Origin: Streptomyces nojiriensis
GTDB taxonomy: Bacteria; Actinomycetota; Actinomycetes; Streptomycetales; Streptomycetaceae
Reading direction: 5' to 3'
DNA length: 64,000 bases
NCBI RefSeq assembly: GCF_017639205.1
Contig: NZ_CP071139.1
Coordinates: 4,222,001 to 4,286,000, forward strand
How positions within the stretch are numbered: position 1 is the stretch's first letter; the number at the start of each line of letters is the position of its first letter. The position numbers were made by a program, and so were the translations under genes. This document shows positions 14,468 to 22,188 of this stretch, one piece after another. A model generated the notes under the pieces. It ran no database searches. It was given only the letters and a program-made list of their open reading frames with translations, and was not told where the DNA came from.

Positions 14468-16066
14468 TCACATCCGGAAGACGCCGAAGCCGCCACGGGC
14501 GCCCTCGACGGGGGCGTTGTGGACGGCCGACAGGCACAGGCCGAGGACGGTACGGGTGTCGCGCGGGTCGATGACCCCGTCGTCGTACAGCCGCCCGGAC
14601 AGGAACATCGGCAGGGACTCGGACTCGATCTGCGCTTCGACGAAGGCCCGCATCCCGGCGTCGGCCTCCTCGTCGTAGGGGAGCCCCTTGGCGGCGGCCG
14701 ACTGGCGGGACACGATGGAGAGCACTCCGGCCAGTTGCTGGGGGCCCATGACGGCGGACTTGGCGCTGGGCCAGGCGAAGAGGAAGCGGGGCTCGTAGGC
14801 GCGGCCGCACATGCCGTAGTGACCGGCGCCGTAGCTCGCGCCGATGAGCACGGACAGGTGCGGGACCTTCGAGTTGGAGACCGCGTTGATCATCATCGAG
14901 CCGTGTTTGACGATGCCGCCCTGCTCGTACTCCTTGCCGACCATGTAGCCGGTGGTGTTGTGGAGGAAGAGCAGGGGGATGTCGCGCTGGTTGGCGAGCT
15001 GGATGAACTGGGCGGCCTTCTGGGACTCGGCGCTGAACAGCACGCCCTGCGCGTTGGCGAGGATGCCGACCGGGTAGCCGTGCAGGGTGGCCCAGCCGGT
15101 GACGAGGCTGGGGCCGTAGAGGGGCTTGAACTCGTCGAAGTCGGAGGCGTCGACGATCCGGGCGATGACCTCGCGCGGGTCGAAGGGGGTCTTGAGGTCG
15201 GGCGGGACGATGCCGAGGAGTTCCTCGGGGTCGTGGAGGGGTTCCTGGGCCTTGGGCGGGTCCTGGTGCGGCTTGCGGTGGTTCAGGCGGGCCACGACGC
15301 GGCGGGCCTGGCGGATCGCGTCGTACTCGTCGAGGGCGTAGTGGTCGGCGAGTCCGGAGACGCGGGCGTGCATGTCGGCGCCGCCGAGGGACTCGTCGTC
15401 GCTCTCCTCGCCGGTGGCCATCTTGACCAGGGGCGGACCGCCGAGGAACACCTTGGAACGGTCCTTGATCATGATCGTGTGGTCGGACATGCCGGGGATG
15501 TACGCGCCTCCGGCGGTGGAGTTGCCGAAGACGACGGCGACGGTCGGGATGCCCTCGGCCGAGAGCCGGGTGAGGTCGCGGAAGACCGCGCCGCCCGGGA
15601 TGAAGATCTCCTTCTGGGAGGGCAGGTCGGCACCGCCGGACTCCACGAGGCTGATGCAGGGGAGGCGGTTCTGGCGGGCGATCTCGTTGGCGCGCAGCGC
15701 CTTCTTCAGCGTCCACGGGTTGGAGGCGCCGCCGCGGACGGTGGGGTCGTTGGCGGTGATCAGGCACTCGACGCCCTCGACGGTGCCGATGCCGGTGACC
15801 ATGGAGGCGCCGACGGGGTAGTCGCTGCCCCAGGCGGCGAGCGGGGACAGTTCCAGGAACGGGGTGTCGGGGTCGAGGAGCAGCTCGACGCGCTCGCGCG
15901 CCAGGAGCTTGCCGCGGGCCTGGTGGCGGGCCGTGTACTTCTCGCCGCCGCCCTGCAGGGCCTTGGCGTGCTCGGCGTCGAGGGCGGCGAGGCGCTCCAG
16001 CGCGGCGGTACGGGCCTGCGCGTGGTCGGGGTCGTGCGGGTCGACGGTGGTGCCGAGGCGGGTCAT
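14468..16066 (-). CDS. Acyl-CoA carboxylase beta subunit (carboxyltransferase)
   Basis: The 532-residue carboxyltransferase has the N-terminal ARGKLLARERVELLLD motif and the two crotonase-like acyl- and carboxybiotin-binding halves (NDPTVRGGASNPWTLKK; FGNSTAGGAYIPGMSDH; LHNTTGYMVGKEYEQGG; ASYGAGHYGMCGRAYEP). These segments are closest, to my eye, to methylcrotonyl/geranyl-CoA carboxylase beta subunits (LiuB/AtuC). It pairs with the alpha subunit downstream. Its ATG overlaps the preceding AtuA-like stop by 4 bp (ATGA). Confidence 0.92.
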   Translation of the reverse strand: MTRLGTTVDPHDPDHAQARTAALERLAALDAEHAKALQGGGEKYTARHQARGKLLARERVELLLDPDTPFLELSPLAAWGSDYPVGASMVTGIGTVEGVECLITANDPTVRGGASNPWTLKKALRANEIARQNRLPCISLVESGGADLPSQKEIFIPGGAVFRDLTRLSAEGIPTVAVVFGNSTAGGAYIPGMSDHTIMIKDRSKVFLGGPPLVKMATGEESDDESLGGADMHARVSGLADHYALDEYDAIRQARRVVARLNHRKPHQDPPKAQEPLHDPEELLGIVPPDLKTPFDPREVIARIVDASDFDEFKPLYGPSLVTGWATLHGYPVGILANAQGVLFSAESQKAAQFIQLANQRDIPLLFLHNTTGYMVGKEYEQGGIVKHGSMMINAVSNSKVPHLSVLIGASYGAGHYGMCGRAYEPRFLFAWPSAKSAVMGPQQLAGVLSIVSRQSAAAKGLPYDEEADAGMRAFVEAQIESESLPMFLSGRLYDDGVIDPRDTRTVLGLCLSAVHNAPVEGARGGFGVFRM

Positions 16067-17904
16067 GAAGTGGCCTCCGGGGCCGGGAGGAGGGCGACGG
16101 GGATGTCGAGGTGGCGGGCGCGGAGCCATTCGCCGAGGGCCTTGGCCTGGGGGTCGAAGCGGTGGCCGGAGGCGACGCCGTCGCCGAGGATGCCGGTGAC
16201 GGTGAAGTTCAGGGCCCGCAGCTGCGGCAGCTCGTGGCGGGTGACGGTGTGCTGCGCGGTCTCGGGGAGCAGCTCCTGGAACACCTCGGCGGTGAGGGTG
16301 TGGAGCAGCCACTGCCAGGCGGGGTCGGTCTCGACCCAGACCCCGACGTTGGCGTCGCCGCCCTTGTCGCCGCTGCGGGCCCCGGCCACTGCGCCGAGCG
16401 GCGCGCGGACGGTCTCCCGGGGCTCCGCCCCGGACCCGGCGGGGGCTGCGCCCCCGACCCCTTCGGGGGCTCCGCCCCCGGACCCCCGCGCCTCAAACGC
16501 CGGCGGGGCTGGAGGGGCGGGGGGCTCCGCCGGCGGGCCCAGGGGTGCAGGGGGCAGGGCCGGCGGGCCCAGGGGTGCGGGGGGCAGGGCCGGCGGGGCT
16601 GGAGGTGCGAGGGGCTCCGCTGGTGGCACCGGGACTCGTACGCGCGTGCCGTCCGGGAGGACTGCCGTGTGCGGGACCTCGTCGGACGGGATCAGGGTCG
16701 AGGTGAAGACGCCGTAGGGCTGGGCCGGGCCGGGTGGGGACGTCACGTGGAAGCCCGGGTAGCTGCCGAGGGCCAGTTCGATCGCCGTCGAGGTCAGGGC
16801 GCGGCCCACCCGGTCCGGGGACGGGTCGCGGACGACCAGTCGCAGCAGGGCGGAGGCCGTCTCCTGTGTGTCGGCGTCCTCGTGGTCGGTCCGGGCCAGG
16901 GTCCAGGTGGTGTCGGCCACGCCCTCCAACACCTCGGCCAGTTGGGTGCGGACGAGGTTTGCCTTGGCCTCGATGTCCAGGCCGGTCAGGACGAAGACGA
17001 CCTCGTTGCGCCAGCCGCCGATCCGGGTGACGCCCACCTTCAGGGAGGGCGGCGGGGCCTCGCCCCGCACTCCCGTCACGCGTACCCGGTCGGCGCCCTC
17101 GTCGGTCAGCCGGACGGTGTCCAGGCGGGTGGTCACGTCCGGGCCGAGATAGCGCACGCCCTGGGTCTCGTAGAGGAGTTGGGCGGTGACGGTGCCGGTG
17201 GTGACGGCTCCGCCCGTGCCGGGGTGTTTGGTGATGACCGCCGAGCCGTCCTCGGAGATCTCCGCGAGCGGGAAGCCGGGGCGGCGGACGTCGTGCCGGG
17301 TGAAGAAGGAGTAGTTGCCGCCGGTGGCCTGCGTGCCGCACTCCAGGACGTGGCCCGCGGCCACCGCCCCAGCGAGCCGGTCGTGGTCGCCGGGGGCCCA
17401 GTCGAACCACCAGGACGCCGGGCCGCTGACCAGCGCCGCGTCCGTGACCCGGCCGGTCACCACCACGTCGGCGCCCGCGCGCAGGCAGGCGGTGATCCCG
17501 GCGCCCCCGAGGTAGGCGTTGGCCGTCAGGGCTCCGTCCGTCCGCGCGGTGAGGTCGTCGCCCTCGACGTGGGCGACCCGCACCGGGACGCCCACTTTCG
17601 CCGCCAAGGCCCGTACGGCGTCGGCGAGTCCGGCCGGGTTGAGGCCGCCGGCGTTCGCGACGATCCGTACGCCGCGCTCGTGGGCGAGCCCGAGCCCCTC
17701 CTCCAGCTGGCGCAGGAAGGTCTTGGCGTAGCCGAGGTCCGGGTTCTTCAGGCGGTCGCGGCCCAGGATCAGCATGGTCAGCTCGGCCAGGTAGTCCCCG
17801 GTCAGCACGTCCAGCGGGCCGCCGGTCAGCATCTCGCGCAGGGCGTCCGAGCGGTCCCCGTAGAAGCCCGAGGCGTTGCCGATGACGAGCGGGCGCCGGG
17901 TCAC
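16063..17904 (-). CDS. AtuA-like (DUF1446) acyclic terpene utilisation family protein
   Basis: The 613-residue protein has the AtuA core (about 1-420; IGNASGFYGDRSDALREML, VANAGGLNPAGL, AGADVVVTGRVTDAAL). A C-terminal small domain begins at ARSGDKGGDANVGVW. The exact role of AtuA is unknown, but the family accompanies geranyl-CoA carboxylase clusters. Between the domains lies an 80-residue Pro/Ala-rich linker (about 425-508), including two copies of PALPPAPLGP and the segment AFEARGSGGGAPEG, which derives from a dispersed DNA repeat. GTG at 17904 overlaps the upstream stop (GTGA); the stop overlaps the next ATG (ATGA). Confidence 0.85.
   Translation of the reverse strand: MTRRPLVIGNASGFYGDRSDALREMLTGGPLDVLTGDYLAELTMLILGRDRLKNPDLGYAKTFLRQLEEGLGLAHERGVRIVANAGGLNPAGLADAVRALAAKVGVPVRVAHVEGDDLTARTDGALTANAYLGGAGITACLRAGADVVVTGRVTDAALVSGPASWWFDWAPGDHDRLAGAVAAGHVLECGTQATGGNYSFFTRHDVRRPGFPLAEISEDGSAVITKHPGTGGAVTTGTVTAQLLYETQGVRYLGPDVTTRLDTVRLTDEGADRVRVTGVRGEAPPPSLKVGVTRIGGWRNEVVFVLTGLDIEAKANLVRTQLAEVLEGVADTTWTLARTDHEDADTQETASALLRLVVRDPSPDRVGRALTSTAIELALGSYPGFHVTSPPGPAQPYGVFTSTLIPSDEVPHTAVLPDGTRVRVPVPPAEPLAPPAPPALPPAPLGPPALPPAPLGPPAEPPAPPAPPAFEARGSGGGAPEGVGGAAPAGSGAEPRETVRAPLGAVAGARSGDKGGDANVGVWVETDPAWQWLLHTLTAEVFQELLPETAQHTVTRHELPQLRALNFTVTGILGDGVASGHRFDPQAKALGEWLRARHLDIPVALLPAPEATS
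16390..16632 (-). repeat. Repeat-derived insertion inside the AtuA-like gene
   Basis: This stretch encodes the Pro/Ala/Gly linker. It contains the dispersed palindrome (CGCCTCAAACGCCGGCGGGGCT at 16490-16511 with adjoining GGGGCTCCGCCCC hairpins) and two near-identical 39-bp units reading GGCGGGCCCAGGGGTGC. The reading frame is preserved through it, so the insertion is tolerated or exapted. Confidence 0.75.
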
Positions 17905-18713
17905 CGTGCGGCCCCCGGCTCCCGGCCGGCTCCCGCCGGGCCGGCGAAGGCCTGGGCGATGTCCAGCCAGCGGTCCGCGTCGGGGCCGGTCGCGAGGAGG
18001 CCGAGGTCGGCGCGGTGGGCGCGCTGGGTGACCAGCAGGCAGAAGTCGAGCGCGGGGCCGGTGATCCGCTGCGGGGCGTCCGGCGGGCCGTACGTCCACA
18101 CCTGCGCGCCGTCGGGGGCCGTCAGCTCCACCCGGAACTGCTCGGCGGGCGCGGGCAGTCCGCGTACGGCGTAGGCGTAGTCGCGGGCCCGTACGCCGAT
18201 CCGCGCCACGTGCCGCAGCCGCTCGGTCGGGGTGCGGCGCACGCCGAGCGCGTCGGCGACGTCCTGGCCGTGGGCCCAGGTCTCCATCAGCCGGGCGCTG
18301 GCCATGGAGGCGGCCTTCATCGGCGGCCCGTACCAGGGGAATCGGGTGTCGGGCGAGGCCGCGGCCAGCGCCTCGTCGAGGGCGGCGCGCGTGGTGCGCC
18401 AGCGGGCGAGCAGCTCGGCGGGAGCCAGCTCCGCGCCCTCGCGGGCGCCCTCGTCGACGAAGGTGTCGGGCGCCTTCAGGGCCTCCTCGACCAGGTGGCC
18501 GAAGCCGGTGGCGTCGGTGAGGGAGAGCAGCGAGGCCCGGTCGGTCCAGTGCAGGTGGGCGATCTGGTGGGCGATGGTCCAGCCGGGCGCCGGGGTGGCC
18601 CGGGCCCAGTCGGGGACGGTCAACTCCCCCACCAGGGAATCCAGTTCACGGCCTTCCTCGCGCAGATCTGCGAAGACGGCGACGGCTGCGTCGACGGCGG
18701 ACGGATCGGGCAC
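17901..18713 (-). CDS. TIGR03084-type DinB-like metal-binding protein
   Basis: The 270-residue protein belongs to the maleylpyruvate isomerase/DinB-like four-helix family. The metal-site pattern is visible as HQIAHLHW (near residue 50) and ETWAHGQDVAD (near residue 150), giving the His triad. Members of TIGR03084 sit in acyl-CoA and terpene degradation operons, but their reaction is not known. The GTG at 18713 has AAGGGG 8 bp upstream and is the first gene of the operon. The next gene starts within its stop codon (GTGA). A longer frame to 18767 would include the promoter. Confidence 0.82.
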   Translation of the reverse strand: MPDPSAVDAAVAVFADLREEGRELDSLVGELTVPDWARATPAPGWTIAHQIAHLHWTDRASLLSLTDATGFGHLVEEALKAPDTFVDEGAREGAELAPAELLARWRTTRAALDEALAAASPDTRFPWYGPPMKAASMASARLMETWAHGQDVADALGVRRTPTERLRHVARIGVRARDYAYAVRGLPAPAEQFRVELTAPDGAQVWTYGPPDAPQRITGPALDFCLLVTQRAHRADLGLLATGPDADRWLDIAQAFAGPAGAGREPGAAR

Positions 18714-18765
18714 GGTGCGCTCCCCTTCTCGGCGTGAGGGGAAGACTGGCAGCACCCAGCAAAAC

Positions 18766-18787
18766 AATCAAGCATGCTTGCATGATT
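18766..18787. promoter_or_regulatory. Palindromic operator candidate before the catabolic operon
   Basis: The 12-bp perfect palindrome CAAGCATGCTTG (18769-18780) is nested, off-centre by 2 bp, in outer arms AATCA/TGATT (18766-18787). It is the most AT-rich spot of the 336-bp space between the leftward operon (GTG 18713) and the rightward hydrolase (GTG 19050). Size and position fit a TetR-family operator, probably for the regulator encoded at 9509-10096. The rest of that interval shows no other obvious element. Confidence 0.6.
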
Positions 18788-19049
18788 TTCTCCGGTGGCG
18801 ACGCCTTCCCGCCACCGGAGCCAAGCCCTGGCGCCGGAAAGGCAGTTGCCGCCCCGCCCACCGGCCGCAGGTCCCGCCGCCCGACGGCCCGCGGGCACGG
18901 CGGGGGCGATTTCGGCCGTAAGCCGGAAACCCGCGATACGTCACCGGATGTCCCGTCGATACTGAACGTTCCGCTCCGGGCCCGGGCGGGCGCACCCAGT
19001 TCGTGTCACTCGACTCACTCGACGAAGACGACGAAGAGGATGGACTGAC

Positions 19050-20672
19050 GTGACTCCAGCCGCCCGCACCCCCTTCTCCCTCTATCCCGAACTCGACGCG
19101 ACCGCCCTCACCGCCTTCGTCACCGCCCTGGAGAGCGGCGACGTCACCGGCCTCGCCCCCGCCCGCGCCGCCGAGATCGCCGAGGTCCGCTCGGTCGCCG
19201 TCTTCACCCGCGGCAAGGTGACCGGCGCCGACGGGGACCTCCTCGACGCCGCGCTCTGGCGGCACACCGGAACCCAGCCGCGCCCCGCGATCGTCATGCC
19301 GTCGCCCTGGTCCAACCTGGGCTGGCTCCCGTACGCCGTCCAGGCCTCCCTCTTCGCCGCCCGCGGCTACAACGTCCTCGCCTACTCCACCCGCGGCTTC
19401 GCCGGCTCCGAGGGCCAGGTCGACGTGGCGGGCCCGCTCGACGTCGCCGACGGCAGCCGGGCCCTGGACCACCTCATCGAACGCTGCGCCGGCCCGGTGA
19501 CGAAGATCGGCTTCCTCGGGGACTCGTACGGCTCAGGTATCAGCCAGCTCGTCGCCGCGCACGACACCCGCGTGAACGCCGTGGTCGCACTCAGCACCTG
19601 GGGCGACCTCGGCGAGGCCTTCTACGAGAACTCCACCCGGCACATCGCGGCCGTACGGGCCCTGCTCGACGCGGCCGCGAAGGCCCGGCTGAGCCCGCAG
19701 ACGCAGAGCGTCTTCGACAACGTCCTCGCCAACCGCGACGTCCAGGGCACCCTGCGCTGGGCGGAGACCCGCTCGCCCCTCACCCACATCAAGGAGCTCA
19801 ACCGCCGCCAGGTGCCGGTCTTCTTCTCGCACGCCTGGCACGAGACGCTCTTCCCGCCCAACCAGACGCTGAAGATGTTCAACGAGCTGACCGGCCCCAA
19901 GCGACTGGCCGTCTCCATCGGCGACCACTCCGGCCCCGAGATGACCGGCATGCTCGGCCTGCCCAACCGGATCTGGACGGACGCCCACCGCTGGCTCGAC
20001 CACCACCTCAAGGAGATCGACAACGGCATCGACGCCGAGGGGCAGGTACTCGGCGAGATCATGTGGAGCAAAACCCTCGAACCCCGCCCCACCTGGCTCT
20101 CCCTCACCGAACGCCTGGAACGACTGCACCTGGCGGGCGACGGCGAACTCGGCGACGAACCGCAGGCCGGCTGGACGTCGACCGTGCTGTGCGGAATGGA
20201 CACCCCGGCGACGGTCGCCGACAAGGTGGTGCAGTCCGGCTACGCGGAGATCGCCGGCCGCCCGAAGATCTACCGGACCCAGGACATCGACCGCACCGTC
20301 GCCGCCGTATGGACCGCGGACCCGGCCGGGGAGACCACCCGGCTGCGCGGCACACCGCGGCTGCGCGTGACGTACCGCGCGGCGAACCCCGGATCCACCT
20401 TCGTCGCGTACCTCCTCGACACGGCACCCGACGGCACGGCCCACATCATCACGCACGCCCCGTACACCGACGTCGACTCCCCGCCCGACAGCCTGATCAG
20501 CGCGGACATCGATCTCCAGGCCACGGCCTACGACGTGCCGCGCGGCCACCGCCTGATGCTGGTGATCGACGCCCGCGACCCCTTCTACGCCGACGCCAAC
20601 CTGCCCCGCGCGACCCTGGACTTCACCTCCCCCGAGGCCACCCCGTCCTACCTGGACCTCCCCCTCGGCTGA
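19050..20672 (+). CDS. CocE/NonD-family (X-Pro dipeptidyl-peptidase-like) hydrolase
   Basis: The 540-residue protein has an alpha/beta-hydrolase core with the nucleophile in GDSYGSG (near residue 157) and the cap region HAWHETLFPP. GDHSGPEM provides the likely catalytic His at about 291. It ends in a C-terminal jelly-roll-like domain (about 400-540) typical of CocE/XPDD enzymes. No signal peptide is seen, so it is probably cytosolic. The substrate is unknown (acyl esters or peptides). The GTG start has GAAGAGGA about 10 bp upstream. It is divergent from the catabolic operon across the 18766 palindrome. Confidence 0.82.
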   Translation: MTPAARTPFSLYPELDATALTAFVTALESGDVTGLAPARAAEIAEVRSVAVFTRGKVTGADGDLLDAALWRHTGTQPRPAIVMPSPWSNLGWLPYAVQASLFAARGYNVLAYSTRGFAGSEGQVDVAGPLDVADGSRALDHLIERCAGPVTKIGFLGDSYGSGISQLVAAHDTRVNAVVALSTWGDLGEAFYENSTRHIAAVRALLDAAAKARLSPQTQSVFDNVLANRDVQGTLRWAETRSPLTHIKELNRRQVPVFFSHAWHETLFPPNQTLKMFNELTGPKRLAVSIGDHSGPEMTGMLGLPNRIWTDAHRWLDHHLKEIDNGIDAEGQVLGEIMWSKTLEPRPTWLSLTERLERLHLAGDGELGDEPQAGWTSTVLCGMDTPATVADKVVQSGYAEIAGRPKIYRTQDIDRTVAAVWTADPAGETTRLRGTPRLRVTYRAANPGSTFVAYLLDTAPDGTAHIITHAPYTDVDSPPDSLISADIDLQATAYDVPRGHRLMLVIDARDPFYADANLPRATLDFTSPEATPSYLDLPLG

Positions 20673-20813
20673 CCCGCCGCCGGGGCGGCTTCGGTGGGCG
20701 GTATCCACTCGGGCGGCATCACAGTCGCGTATGGGGAGACGATGAGACCGACGGGAAACCCCGTACGCATCACTGACCACCGCCCGGGCGGCTCCCGACC
20801 ACCGAAGCCCCCC

Positions 20814-21155
20814 TCAGCCCGCCTTCGCCGTCGCCCGGAGGAGGTCCCGGAGGAGGTCGAAGTCGACCTTGGCGGGGTTGCGGAAGCGGAGGCAGGCCTT
20901 GCCCATGTCGTGGGGGGCCAGGCGGTCCGCGAAGGCGTCCCGGACGTCCGGGCGCATCAGGTAGAAGGAGATGTACTGCTTCTGGTTCGCCCAGGCGATC
21001 TCGCCGGCGGTCCCGCCCGCACGCACGTACACCGGCATTCCGTACGCGATCCCCTCCTCGAACCCGGTCAGCTCCTCCAGGCACAGCTCCCGCAGCCGCA
21101 CCAGGGCCTCCCGCCGGGCCTCGGGGACCGCGGCCAGGTAGGTGGCGACGTCCAT
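20814..21155 (-). CDS. DUF1801-family small protein
   Basis: The 113-residue protein shows the DUF1801 pattern: an N-terminal helical stretch (VATYLAAVPEARREALVRLR), the GIAYGMPVY segment, QKQYISFYL, and the C-terminal MGKACLRFRNPAKVDFDLL. These YdhG-like proteins resemble iron-chaperone frataxin folds, but their function is not established. The ATG at 21155 abuts the stop of the upstream EamA gene (1-nt overlap), so the two form an operon. Confidence 0.85.
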   Translation of the reverse strand: MDVATYLAAVPEARREALVRLRELCLEELTGFEEGIAYGMPVYVRAGGTAGEIAWANQKQYISFYLMRPDVRDAFADRLAPHDMGKACLRFRNPAKVDFDLLRDLLRATAKAG

Positions 21156-22120
21156 CAGGCGGCCTTCTTCCGGATCTGCGAGCGGACCGCGCCCATGCTG
21201 GCCGCGATCACGAGGGCGATGGCCAGGGCGTCCAGGGCGGACATGGCCTGGTTCAGGACGAGGAAGCCCGCGGCCGCGGCGATGGCCGGCTCCAAGCTCA
21301 TCAGGATCGCGAAGGTCGGGGCCGGCATCCGCCGCAGCGCGAGCAGTTCCAGCGTGTACGGCAGGACCGAGGACAGTACGGCCACGCCCACACCCAGCGC
21401 GAGCGTGCTCGGGACCAGCAGGGCCGAGCCGGCTTCGGCGATCCCCAGCGGCAGCGAGATGACCGCGGCGACCGCCATCGCCAGCGCGAGCCCGTCCGCC
21501 TGCGGGAAGCGGCGGCCCGTACGCGCGCTGAACACGATGTACGCCGCCCACATCGCGCCCGCCCCGAGCGCGAACGCCGCGCCCAGCGGGTCGAGGGAGC
21601 CGAAGCCGAGGCCGCCCCCGCCGTGCCCGGACAGCAGGACCACGCCACCGAGCGCGAGGCCGGCCCACAGGACGTTGACCAGGCGCCGGGAGACGATGAC
21701 GGAGAGGGCGAGCGGTCCGAGGACCTCCAGGGTGACGGCCGGGCCGAGCGGGATCCGGTCGATGGACTGGTAGAAGAGGCCGTTCATACCGGCCATGGCG
21801 ACGCCGAAGGCGAGCACGGTGCCCCAGTCGGAACGGGAGTAGCCGCGCACCTTCGGGCGGCACAGGAGCAGCAGCACGAGCGCGGCGGCCGCGAGGCGCA
21901 GGGTGACCACGCCCGCCGCGCCCGCCCTCGGCATGATCATGACCGCGAGGGCGGCGCCGAACTGCACCGAGATCCCCGCCGAGATCACCAGCGCCACGGG
22001 ACCGAGTCCGGAGCCAGAACCAGAACCGGAACCCGGACCGGAGTCCTTTGCGGGCGACGGGGCCGGTGCGGCGACGGCCGGCGAGGCCGCCGGGGAGGAC
22101 GAAGAGGAAGGTGCGGGCAT
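21155..22120 (-). CDS. EamA-family (RhtA-like) drug/metabolite exporter
   Basis: The 321-residue protein has ten hydrophobic segments in two EamA repeats. NGLFYQSIDRIPLGPAVTLE ends the first repeat and LLALRRMPAPTFAILMSLEP the second, the usual RhtA/DMT signatures for export of amino acids such as threonine. The N-terminus is a 40-residue low-complexity tail with a Gly-Ser run around residues 28-40, probably disordered in the cytoplasm. The first gene of the EamA-DUF1801 pair. Confidence 0.88.
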   Translation of the reverse strand: MPAPSSSSSPAASPAVAAPAPSPAKDSGPGSGSGSGSGLGPVALVISAGISVQFGAALAVMIMPRAGAAGVVTLRLAAAALVLLLLCRPKVRGYSRSDWGTVLAFGVAMAGMNGLFYQSIDRIPLGPAVTLEVLGPLALSVIVSRRLVNVLWAGLALGGVVLLSGHGGGGLGFGSLDPLGAAFALGAGAMWAAYIVFSARTGRRFPQADGLALAMAVAAVISLPLGIAEAGSALLVPSTLALGVGVAVLSSVLPYTLELLALRRMPAPTFAILMSLEPAIAAAAGFLVLNQAMSALDALAIALVIAASMGAVRSQIRKKAA

Positions 22121-22188
22121 CTCTCCAGACTAAGGGGCGGTAAGGAGTGTCGCCGCATGTCCTGCCTTACAACCGTGAGAACACTGCG

